A stretch of 7,022 nucleotides of DNA from assembly GCA_021817025.1 (NCBI GenBank), contig JAKAWF010000173.1, positions 1-7,022 on the forward strand, given 5' to 3'. A model generated the notes under the pieces. It saw nothing but the letters and a program-made list of their open reading frames with translations. It did no database searches and was not told the DNA's origin. The number at the start of each line of letters is the position of its first letter. Within the stretch, counting starts at the first letter, position 1. The position numbers and the translations under genes are program-made. This document shows, piece after piece, positions 1-6,077 of this stretch. The DNA is from a bacterium. GTDB taxonomy: Bacteria; Chloroflexota; Dormibacteria; UBA8260; Bog-877.

Positions 1-343
1 GGGACAGAGCTTCGGGTTTGCGAGAGCACCGCCCCGGGCTGGATCGGGTGCTGGCCATGGCCCATGCCGGCGGGATCAGCGTGGTCCGGGTCACCCACGA
101 GGATCGCCTGGCCCGGTTCGGCTCAGCTGGCTGCGCCAGTTGTTGGAGAAAGACGGGGTTTTGCTGGAGGTGGCCCACTCCAAGGGGTCGGCAGGAGGGC
201 CAGCGGAGCTGCTGGAGGACTTCACGGCCCTGGTTGCCATCTTCGCCGGACGTATGTACGGGATCCGCTCGAAAGAGGCTAAGAGGCGGCTCCTCGTCCA
301 GGCTCAGCAGAAGGTTTCAGGAGATGACCGATCAACCGGGTAG
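1..343 (+). pseudogene. IS607-type serine recombinase (TnpA), C-terminal fragment, frameshifted
   Basis: This is the C-terminal part of an IS607-family serine transposase, the enzyme that cuts and rejoins element ends through a serine-DNA link. The catalytic serine half lies upstream of the window. The first frame reads ASGLREHRPGLDRVL and then VVRVTHEDRLARFG, which matches the IS607 block with the conserved DRLxRFG arginines. It then loses frame. The next frame, from about 122 (LSWLRQLLEKDGVLLEVAH), continues the same family through EDFTALVAIFAGRMYGIRS to a TAG at 341-343. Inserting one C near 122 (GGC CTC AGC TGG) restores one reading frame, so a single-base deletion is the simplest explanation. 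It overlaps the next ORF by 20 bases, as tnpA-tnpB pairs often do. The identification rests on motif recall, not on a search. The gene is inactive as it stands unless the indel is a sequence error. Confidence 0.8.
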
Positions 344-660
344 CGCCACCTCCGTGGCGCTCACGGCCACCGCATCATGCACCGCCTTCTGCGGCCAGGA
401 TGAGCTGAGCTCGGCTGCCCTTAGGCGGGCCGCCCTGGCAGAACGGGTGCAGTGGCTGGCTGAGATGGCGGCTGAGATCACCCGCAAGCTTGTCCTGGAG
501 CACTTCAACGATGCCGACATCAAGAGGCTGGGATCAGGGGTTGGTCCCGATGGTCGCCCCCTGCCGGCCAAAAGGTATGCGGCCATGCGTCGGCTGGGTT
601 CGACGGCAACCTCCGAAGTTCACTGTTCAGATCGGGTCCACCGCATGGGGGAAGAGGCCG
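324..660 (+). pseudogene. Possible N-terminal fragment of the IS607 partner protein (TnpB-like)
   Basis: An ATG at 324, nine bases after AGAAGG (309-314), opens a frame that overlaps the recombinase end by 20 bases. This is the position tnpB occupies in IS607 elements. About 110 residues look protein-like: a helix-rich stretch (AERVQWLAEMAAEITRKL), then DADIKRLG, GRPLPAKRYAAMRRLG and HCSDRVHRMGEEAA. The last block resembles, from memory, N-terminal parts of some actinobacterial TnpB-like proteins. No RuvC motif or zinc finger is present, because beyond about 655-668 the frame (open to 890) reads through the antisense of another gene. The fragment is therefore probably truncated by a rearrangement. 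The family assignment is weak. The position next to the recombinase is the main support, and an unrelated accessory ORF is possible. Confidence 0.4.
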
Positions 661-949
661 CCGCCGTCGGGCTGATACTCGCGGCTCGTGCCACCGCTCT
701 GGCTGACCTCAACCCGAGGGGACGGCGACTCAGCGCGGCCAGGGTCACCAGTTCCTCCCGCCTAAATCCCGGCACCAGTACTATGGACCCCAGGCGCGAC
801 CTGACAAGGTCTGCCTCTTCCCCGGACAGCCGGAGCTGGCCCCCTTCGGTCCGGGCCGGAGAGACCCCTAGATCCCGGATCGCTCGATGAACTCTCGGCA
901 CTGAGGTCCCAAGGGAACGTGCCAGCGCCCCAGTAGTGATTCCGTCCAT
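620..949 (-). pseudogene. Truncated helix-turn-helix DNA-binding regulator
   Basis: An ATG at 949 opens a 109-codon minus-strand frame. Residues 4-27 (ITTGALARSLGTSVPRVHRA) look like a MerR-type or excisionase-type helix-turn-helix. A linker with GGQLRLS follows. The block LAALSRRPLGLRSARAVARA (residues 70-90) then leads into the start of a second winged helix (SISPTAA, 91-97). In intact relatives, as I remember them, that second DNA-binding domain continues for several more helices. Here the frame turns into unrelated sequence (SSPMRWTRSEQ) and stops at 620. The break coincides with the point where the plus-strand IS607-like ORF stops looking like protein. The product would keep only the first DNA-binding motif. 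It could be a silent remnant or a short repressor-like peptide. Confidence 0.6.
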
Positions 950-962
950 ATCGTTCTGATAT
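948..962. promoter_or_regulatory. Short inverted repeat at the start codon of the HTH gene
   Basis: ATATC (948-952) and GATAT (958-962) form a 5-bp dyad with a GTTCT spacer, overlapping the ATG of the minus-strand HTH gene (947-949). The position would suit an autoregulatory operator. No good Shine-Dalgarno or -10 box is visible beside it. A 5-bp dyad is easily found by chance, so this is only suggestive. Confidence 0.2.
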
Positions 963-1255
963 CAACGCGAAAGCCCTTGGGAATCGGCGTGCGGGTGCTG
1001 ACGCCTCCACCCGTTCTTCTTCGTCCACGCTCCGCCGGCCACCCCCATCCGGTCGGTGGATTCAGGCTGGTATCGAGTCGAGGGGCTGAGGAAGGCGTTG
1101 CCACTCGTCAACGATCACGGCCCTTCAGCCCCCAATGCGGAGACTGGGGTGCGTAGTAGCGACAGCGCGTTCCGAGACGTGAGAGTGGTGGAGCATCTTG
1201 CCAGACTGCCTCGGGCCCCTCGACGGTGGTACCCGAGAGCCGCTGCACGAGTCAC
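950..1255. other. Spacer between the recombinase and the HTH gene; no gene seen
   Basis: I see no convincing coding sequence here. The short frames present do not resemble known proteins, and the longer ones continue the antisense of neighbouring genes. The only structure noted is the stem-loop at 992-1013. No tRNA gene or recognisable attachment site was found beside the recombinase stop codon. Confidence 0.5.
992..1021 (+). terminator. Weak terminator-like stem-loop
   Basis: CGGGTG (992-997) and CACCCG (1008-1013) form a 6-bp GC-rich stem with a 10-base loop, followed on the plus strand by the pyrimidine-rich tract TTCTTCTT (1014-1021). This has the outline of an intrinsic terminator for plus-strand transcripts leaving the IS fragment. 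The tract is interrupted by C and the loop is long, so confidence is low. Confidence 0.25.
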
Positions 1256-2709
1256 CTAATCCGGGCGGCACTGGTCTGCACAGAGCAGCTCGATGGCTCT
1301 GCGGGCCTGGTCGATGGCGCCGAGCGCAGCTGGTCCGTGGGCACGCAGCAGTGGCTCCAAAGGCACCGGGAGTCCGTTCGCGCGACAGAGGATCGCCGCT
1401 CCTGCCGCCGCGACCACCTCGGAGTCGGCGGGGCCGGCGGTCATGGTGCCGATGGCCGTCTCGACGATCCGGGCGGAGGTGAGCCGGGCGAGGGTCCCGG
1501 CGGGCAGGCTGCGCACGGCCGCCAGCGCCTGCTCCATCCTCTCCTCCGCCTCGGTGCTGAGTTTCCGGGATTGGAGCCACCCGGGATTCGAGAGACCGGG
1601 GCTGGGCGGAGGAAGTTGGACGGCAGGCGCCGTGACCTCCTTGCCGAGGCAGAGGCGGAGTACGGGCTCAGTGGTGGGGGAGCTGGCGGCGGCTGCGAAA
1701 TCGATCCTGTCGGCAGCCTCGTGCTTGTCCGCCATGCTCGCGTGGAGGTACCGGCCGGTGGTGGCGATACTGCTGTGGCCCAGGAGTTCCCGCACAACTT
1801 CGATGTTGCGCACCTCACGCAGGGCATTGGTGGCGAAGGTGTGGCGGAATCGGTGAGGGAAGTGTCGCCCGGGCAGACCGACCTCGACGGCCAGATCGCG
1901 CACCAGACTGGCCAGGGCCTTGCGCTCCATCCCGCCGCGGTAGGGACCATCCCGCAGGGAGCGCGGATTCACGATGAAGTAGGGGGAAGCGGGGAGGAGC
2001 GGTCGGAGCTCTCCCAAGTAGGTGATGAGCACGGCGGCCGTGGCGGGGCCGAAGGGGACCGTGCGTGGCTTCGAGCCCTTGCCCATGACGCTGAACCGAT
2101 GGCGGACGACGTCGACGTCGGCGGTCCTGAGGCTCACCAGTTCGCCGTTGCGGATTCCGGTTCCGGCCAGGATGGTGACGGCTACGTAGCCCACCCAGCG
2201 ACGGTGATCCGGAGAGTGCTCATACCTCTTTGCGAGGGTGAGCAGCGAGCGCACCTCCGCCTCGCTGTAGGGGTCCAGCGCGGGAGCCACCACCCTGGGT
2301 GTCCTTATCCCCTCAGTCGGATTGCGAGAAGATGGGTCGTGGCTCAACACGAAGCTGTAGAAGCTCCGCAGGGAGTGCAGGATGGTGGTCAGGGTGCTGG
2401 CCCGCAATCCCTGAGTCCGTTTGCAGGCGAAGAACTCTGTCAAGGGATCGCCGGTGACGCCGCGTCGATGGCAAGCCCAGGATGCGCTTCCGCTAGCCAT
2501 CGGCGGTAGTGGCGCGCCCACTTGGCATAGGTCTGACCGGTGGCGCTCGAGTGGCACTCGACTTCGGTGAGATGCCTGGTGAAGGGGTCCAGCACGGTGT
2601 CGAATGCTTGGTCGAGCTGCCGTGGTCCTCTTCGCCCTCGATTCGGAAGATGGTCGGGCGTCTTGGTGCCTCCGTCTTGCCTTGTCGGATCTGCCCCCAA
2701 TGCCAGCAT
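1256..2709 (-). pseudogene. Tyrosine recombinase (phage-integrase/XerD family), split by a frameshift
   Basis: A site-specific tyrosine recombinase that would cut and exchange DNA strands through a phosphotyrosine link. From the ATG at 2709, about 83 residues give a core-binding (SAM-like) domain (FDTVLDPFTRHLTEVE, then TGQTYAKWARHYRRWLAE). Near 2458 the frame shifts. The other frame takes over with VTGDPLTEFFACKR, the rest of the core-binding fold, and the full catalytic domain: Arg in GTGIRNGELVSL, Lys in MGKGSKPRTVPF, HRFRH with His and Arg, His in LGHSS, and Tyr in GRYLH. One missing base between 2458 and 2459 explains the break, and repair would give about 484 residues. About 163 residues follow the tyrosine, far more than the roughly 20-25 in XerC/D. 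All catalytic residues are intact, so decay is recent, or the indel is a sequence error, or the recoding is real. The start codon is uncertain. Confidence 0.85.
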
Positions 2710-3283
2710 CCTGAACCGCCTGGGTTCCTGGGGCCGAGCGGTCGATATCCCGGCCTTCCTGTGCCGGGTCGCCCGATGACCAACGTCCGCCCAGCCCGCT
2801 GGTACCGCTTCTTGGTGACCGAGTTGGAGCGCGAAACCTCATGCTGTGATGAGAGTTAGGCCGACCGACACTGCTCCCATCTGCGCCTTCCTCGGCCTCG
2901 GGCAACAGTTGCAGCGCGAAGTGGAGCGACGTGCCCCCACCTCCTCGGCCACTGGGGGTGATGGCGAGCGCCGCGCTACTACTGAACAGTGTCACCAGAG
3001 CCCGGCTGACCGCGACCTGCGTTCCGGCCCGACAACGGTGGCACTTTCCCAGGCTCGGGGCTCTGGCTTGGAATTCCGCGACTGTGCGGAGCGGCGCCAG
3101 TGGAGTTCATGAGTCGGCGCCGGTATCGGGGAAGAGGAAAGGGCACGGGCTGAGATCAGCTGCGCTCATCGCCGACCGGCACTGGCGACGAGGCGCGCCC
3201 ACACCGATGGGAGGGCCAAGGCCGTCCCCTGCGCCTCCTGGCCCGCGTCGACAACCACCTCTAGTCGGTTGCGACGATCGCCA
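2710..3283. other. Gene-poor region between the recombinase and the ATPase gene
   Basis: Several open frames cross this stretch on both strands (for example 2931-3359 on plus and the 5' extension of the recombinase frame up to 2995 on minus). None shows a recognisable motif, a plausible domain order or a convincing ribosome site. It may be decayed coding sequence or a recombination scar. The only clear structure is the hairpin at 3246-3276. No tRNA, CRISPR-like repeat or insertion-sequence terminal repeat was recognised. Confidence 0.5.
3246..3276 (-). terminator. Strong hairpin just after the ATPase gene
   Basis: CGTCG (3246-3250) plus CAACC (3252-3256) pair with GGTTG (3267-3271) plus CGACG (3272-3276). 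This makes a 10-bp stem with one bulged A at 3251 and a 10-base loop. It begins eight bases past the ATPase stop codon on the minus strand, so it may end or stabilise that mRNA. There is no U-tract after it, so it is not a textbook intrinsic terminator. Confidence 0.45.
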
Positions 3284-4720
3284 TCAAGTGCTCAGCAACT
3301 CGTGGAGATCGACCAAGCGGACTCTGCCGCTCACCGCCTCGGCGTGCAAGGCGGGGTGAAACCCGCTCTTGGAGAACAGCACGACTTGCGCAGTCCGGGT
3401 GTCGACTTGGGCTTGCTCGAGAGCGGGGATCTTGAAGTCGCGGAGCTCGGTCAGGACCTGTGGGCTCATCTGCCTGTTGGTCCACTTGGCCTCACCCACA
3501 ACGACGGCACGCCCGCCAGTTCCGGCCACGACATCTATCTCTTCGGAGGTTCTTTGTCGGCTCCGTCGCAGCTCATTTAGTGACAGCCCCCACCAGCTCC
3601 CGACCTCGGTGTTGAAGTGCAGCCGCACCCAGTCGCGACAGACCTCCTCGAATGCGCAGGAGACGAATTCCGGGATATGGGGTGCAATCGCAGCGTCAAA
3701 GAAGGGGCCGACATCGCGAAGCGAGCTGAGAATCCCCTGATTCGGGAATACGTAGGCGAACCAGAAGCGCATGAGGTTGTCGCGGACCCGATAGCGATGC
3801 TTGCGCTGCTTCGCGGTGGAGAACATCGGCGCGGCCGCGTCAACCAGAAAGAGCTCCCTCATGACATTGAGATATCGGCCCAGTAGCCCGCGGTCGAGGC
3901 CGGTCGCGCTGGTGAGGTCGGCCAGACTCGACTGCTGCCGCCGCGCCAGCGTGGCAAGGAGAGTGAAGTGGATCGTGGGCTCCGTCAGCTCCATGGACAA
4001 GACGGTGCGCGGCTCGTCGTAGAGAGGCGCGCTCAGCGGGTCCAGAACCGCCCTGCAGATGCTGGCGCGGAGGGTGCCCCTGGCGCCGAGCTGTTGCAGG
4101 TAGCGAGGCATCCCTCCAGCGATCGCAAACCGTTCGATCAGCTCGGGGCCCGAGTGCTGTGGCTCAAGAAACGGTCGTGACTGTTGAAAGCTCATGGGGG
4201 GCACGGTCAGGCGTCGGGCCCGTCCATAGAGGGGGGCCCGCGGACGCAGGAGCCGGTCCATCGTCATGACTTGAGATCCTGCTAGGAGGAACTTGGTCCG
4301 GCTGCGGCCCAGCTGATCTTCCAACACGGCCGCCAGCTCTGAGTCGGCGCGTCCGCCATGGCCGAGCAGGTTGGGAAACTCGTCAATAATGGCGAGGTAG
4401 GGCTCCTGCCGACCGAGACCGAAGAGCACTTCGAAGAGGTCTGCGGCAGAGCGCAGCGCCAGTGGAACGCCTACCGAGTCCCTCAGTTGTGCCGCGAACC
4501 GTTGAAGCTGGTTGGATGGCAGAGTCTCGTCGCAGACCAGGATGTCGGCCCTCAGCCCATGGGCGAACTCCCGCATGAGCCAACTCTTTCCCACCCTGCG
4601 TCTACCCAGCACGATGAAGATGGGATCGGCTCCAGCGTCGGCGTACCAGGTTCGGAGGGCGCCCAGCTCCCGTTCTCGATCACGGAATTCCTGGTGGTTC
4701 GGAAAGGCATACGGTGTCAT
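3284..4720 (-). CDS. AAA-type ATPase with C-terminal DUF234 (PD-(D/E)XK-fold) domain
   Basis: This 478-residue protein belongs to the prokaryotic STAND/AAA-like ATPases with a DUF234 tail. It opens with FRDRERELGALRTWY, the family's usual lead-in. Next come Walker A GRRRVGKS (39-46), Walker B YLAIIDEF (108-115, Asp113 and Glu114), a sensor-like LLAGSQ (145-150), and arginines in LYGRARR (164-170). GGMPRYL (202-208) and a winged-helix part (about 250-300, LADLTSATGLDRGLLGRYLNVM) follow. The C-terminal domain has FEEVCRDWV (Glu359), EEIDVV (Asp396) and GEAKW (Glu410, Lys412), so the nuclease-type acidic residues and lysine look intact. Length is normal for the family. The substrate and role are unknown. 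Relatives are common in archaea and in accessory regions of bacteria, and some are suspected nucleic-acid enzymes. It is transcribed away from the nucleotidyltransferase/HEPN operon and is not part of it. Frame and domains are clear. Confidence 0.9.
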   Translation of the reverse strand: MTPYAFPNHQEFRDRERELGALRTWYADAGADPIFIVLGRRRVGKSWLMREFAHGLRADILVCDETLPSNQLQRFAAQLRDSVGVPLALRSAADLFEVLFGLGRQEPYLAIIDEFPNLLGHGGRADSELAAVLEDQLGRSRTKFLLAGSQVMTMDRLLRPRAPLYGRARRLTVPPMSFQQSRPFLEPQHSGPELIERFAIAGGMPRYLQQLGARGTLRASICRAVLDPLSAPLYDEPRTVLSMELTEPTIHFTLLATLARRQQSSLADLTSATGLDRGLLGRYLNVMRELFLVDAAAPMFSTAKQRKHRYRVRDNLMRFWFAYVFPNQGILSSLRDVGPFFDAAIAPHIPEFVSCAFEEVCRDWVRLHFNTEVGSWWGLSLNELRRSRQRTSEEIDVVAGTGGRAVVVGEAKWTNRQMSPQVLTELRDFKIPALEQAQVDTRTAQVVLFSKSGFHPALHAEAVSGRVRLVDLHELLST

Positions 4721-4735
4721 AAGAGGCTGGCGCGT

Positions 4736-4764
4736 AAGTTACCACCAAGTCTCTTGTGATGCAA
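4736..4764 (-). promoter_or_regulatory. Candidate sigma70-type promoter of the ATPase gene
   Basis: On the minus strand TTGCAT (4764-4759) and TAACTT (4741-4736) stand 17 bases apart, the ideal -35/-10 spacing. TAACTT fits the TANNNT -10 pattern. Transcription would start near 4729, only about nine bases before the ATG at 4720. No Shine-Dalgarno site is visible, so translation from a very short leader is implied. This is pattern matching only. Confidence 0.4.
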
Positions 4765-4901
4765 ATGCCCAGATCAGGATGCGAGGGTGATGGGCGGGTG
4801 GGTGCCAGCCAGGGCTTGCGTCTCAGAACAGCTAAGCGATCCTCCCCGCCCAGCGTGCGGCCGATCTCAAGCACCTATTTGTACTGCTGTGTCAGTCTCT
4901 C

Positions 4902-4916
4902 CGTGAACAGTTCACG
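4902..4916. promoter_or_regulatory. 15-bp palindrome CGTGAACAGTTCACG
   Basis: The arms are a perfect 7-bp inverted repeat around a central A. The same GAAC/GTTC half-site recurs: GAAC 4905-4908, GTTC 4910-4913, GAAC 4916-4919. A further AACCT/AGGTT dyad (4917-4921 and 4928-4932) abuts it. The layout suggests a binding site for a dimeric regulator in the divergent promoter region. The spacing does not fit a LexA box. The cognate protein is unknown. Confidence 0.45.
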
Positions 4917-4969
4917 AACCTTCCCCGAGGTTAAACCGCAAGCCTAGGCAATTCTCCGAAAGCAAACCA

Positions 4970-5016
4970 TATCAGGTGATAGGGGCACCTGCCATGTGAT
5001 AGGATAACCTATCATG
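4970..5016 (+). promoter_or_regulatory. Tandem 20-bp operator repeats and possible leaderless promoter of the NTase/HEPN operon
   Basis: Two directly abutting 20-bp units (4976-4995 and 4996-5015) match at 15 of 20 positions, with consensus GTGATAGGNNNACCTNNCAT. The second unit runs into the ATG at 5014. Dyads lie within them: TATCA/TGATA (4970-4974 and 4977-4981), CAGGTG/CACCTG (4973-4978 and 4986-4991) and TGATAGG/CCTATCA (4997-5003 and 5008-5014). A possible -10, TAGGAT (5000-5005), with a weak -35, TGATAG (4977-4982), 17 bases upstream would start RNA at about 5012-5014, giving a leaderless mRNA. Alternatively, AGGA (5001-5004) could act as a weak ribosome site. The winged-helix part of the encoded nucleotidyltransferase is the obvious candidate binder. 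Confidence 0.55.
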
Positions 5017-5664
5017 GATTTGGGACAGCCCTACTTGGCGCTTCTCCAACCCGTCCGCGCCAAGGTACTGCTCTCCCTCCATCGTACGGTGGCACCCATG
5101 ACCGGGCGAGAGGTGGCTCGCCGAGCCGGGGTCTCGCAGCCCGCAGCGCTTGAAGCTCTGGGGCATCTCGTCGAGCACGGCCTTGTTCACTCTCAGGCCG
5201 TAGGCAGCGCCTACCTCTATACCCTGAACGAGAAACATATCCTGGTTGGAGCACTGGATGTCGTCTTCAGCGTGCGGACAGACCTGGTCAAGCGAATGGC
5301 GGCCTCCGTGAGTCGCTGGCAAGTTCAGCCTCTTCACGTCTCCATATTCGGCTCAGCCGCCCGAGGTGACGGGGACACCAAGAGTGATATCGATGTGTTG
5401 GTCGTCCGCCCACCGTTCATCGATGGCGACTCACATACGGTGGGGTGGCGCTGGCAACTCGACACAATGATCCACGAGATCGACCTCTGGACTGGGAATC
5501 GGGCCTCGCTGGTGGAACTCAGTGTGGACGAGCTAAGGACTCTGGACCATGAGAGGCGTCGCCTACTTCAAGATATCCGGCGCGACGGCATGCTGGTTAC
5601 AGGAACGAAGATTGATGACTTGCTCATTGGCAAGCTGGCGCGCCAGGACGAAACTCCACGATGA
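5014..5664 (+). CDS. Winged-helix plus MNT-type nucleotidyltransferase (antitoxin-like)
   Basis: A 216-residue two-domain protein. Residues about 8-72 form a winged helix (TGREVARRAGVSQPAALEALGHLVEHGLV at 30-58, wing ending near AYLYTLN). Residues about 105-200 form a minimal nucleotidyltransferase of the polymerase-beta superfamily, with GSAARG (113-118), the Gly-Ser followed ten residues later by SDIDVLV (Asp125 and Asp127), and a likely third acid in HEIDLW (Asp157). The catalytic set therefore looks complete. MNT enzymes of this type are known antitoxins in HEPN/MNT pairs, where some add AMP to the HEPN toxin. Activity here is inferred. The ATG at 5014 is chosen because it keeps the full winged helix and sits exactly at the end of the operator repeats. 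Its stop overlaps the next start (ATGA, 5661-5664). The fused DNA-binding domain suggests the protein represses its own operon. Confidence 0.9.
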   Translation: MDLGQPYLALLQPVRAKVLLSLHRTVAPMTGREVARRAGVSQPAALEALGHLVEHGLVHSQAVGSAYLYTLNEKHILVGALDVVFSVRTDLVKRMAASVSRWQVQPLHVSIFGSAARGDGDTKSDIDVLVVRPPFIDGDSHTVGWRWQLDTMIHEIDLWTGNRASLVELSVDELRTLDHERRRLLQDIRRDGMLVTGTKIDDLLIGKLARQDETPR

Positions 5665-6077
5665 GCCGAGCGCGCGGTGCGAGGGCGAGCCCTTGTGACG
5701 CTCACGATGCCTTGGTGCGCCTGGCTCATGCACGAAGCTTTCTTGATGTCGCCGAACTCGTATACAACGACGATAATCGTGAGGAGTACGGCAATGCCGT
5801 GGCGTCACTGGCCGTTCTTGCTGGAATCGCCGCAAGCGATGCGGCATGTTGCGCCGCGCTCGGACAGCGCTCACGCTCTGAGGATCATCATGATGCCGAG
5901 AACCTGCTCCGCGAAGTGCGTGGGGCGGGGCAAGCCGCAAACGATCTGCGGCGATTGCTGAACCTAAAGGATCAAGCCCACTATGGGGTGATTCACGTGA
6001 ATGCCGCAGACTTGAGAGCTACTTTGCGCCACGCCAAACACCTTGTCGACTTCGCTGACGGCATCGTTCGTTCATAG
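5661..6077 (+). CDS. Small HEPN-like protein (toxin-like partner of the nucleotidyltransferase)
   Basis: A 138-residue, almost wholly helical protein. Its ATG overlaps the upstream TGA. A weak AGGA (5645-5648) lies 12 bases before it, so translational coupling is likely. The core helices include ARSFLDVAELV (24-34), ASLAVLAGIAASDAACCAALG (48-68), RSRSEDHHDAENLLREV (70-86), and LRRLLNLKDQAHYG (96-109). From memory it matches an actinobacterial HEPN-like family that usually follows such nucleotidyltransferases. In classic HEPN toxins of MNT pairs the signature is R-x4-H-x-Y near the last long helix. Here the equivalent His107-Tyr108 is kept, but the arginine position is Leu102 with Lys103 beside it. 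An R-x4-H spacing also exists at Arg72-His77, in a different helix. Whether it is an RNase, or an inactive fold regulated by the partner, is open. The gene frame is secure and the function is inferred. Confidence 0.8.
   Translation: MSRARGARASPCDAHDALVRLAHARSFLDVAELVYNDDNREEYGNAVASLAVLAGIAASDAACCAALGQRSRSEDHHDAENLLREVRGAGQAANDLRRLLNLKDQAHYGVIHVNAADLRATLRHAKHLVDFADGIVRS

Larger units (their letters stand above)
4721..5013. other. Divergent intergenic control region
   Basis: These 293 bases separate two genes transcribed away from each other. The half nearest the nucleotidyltransferase gene looks richer in A and T than the flanking genes. No gene is supported here. It contains a candidate ATPase promoter (4736-4764), a 15-bp palindrome (4902-4916) and a pair of abutting operator-like repeats (4976-5015). 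Confidence 0.6.

Noticed and set aside
18..890. A single 290-codon plus-strand open frame
   Set aside because: Only the first 35 codons match the recombinase and only codons from 324 to about 655 look like a second protein. The middle is out of frame with the recombinase and the end is antisense to the HTH gene.
2453..2469. Programmed frameshift in the recombinase
   Set aside because: No slippery heptamer or clear stimulatory structure is visible at the join. A deletion or a sequence error is simpler.
1226..2509. Long plus-strand open frame (427 codons)
   Set aside because: It is fully antisense to the tyrosine recombinase, whose motifs are clear. Its composition (Gly/Glu/Ala-rich, no motif) is typical of an antisense shadow in GC-rich DNA.
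2846..3359. Two plus-strand open frames in the gene-poor region
   Set aside because: Neither has a recognisable domain or a supported ribosome site, and the second runs antisense into the end of the ATPase gene.
4902..4919. LexA/SOS box
   Set aside because: The half-sites GAAC and GTTC are one base apart, whereas LexA boxes need a spacer of about four bases between them.
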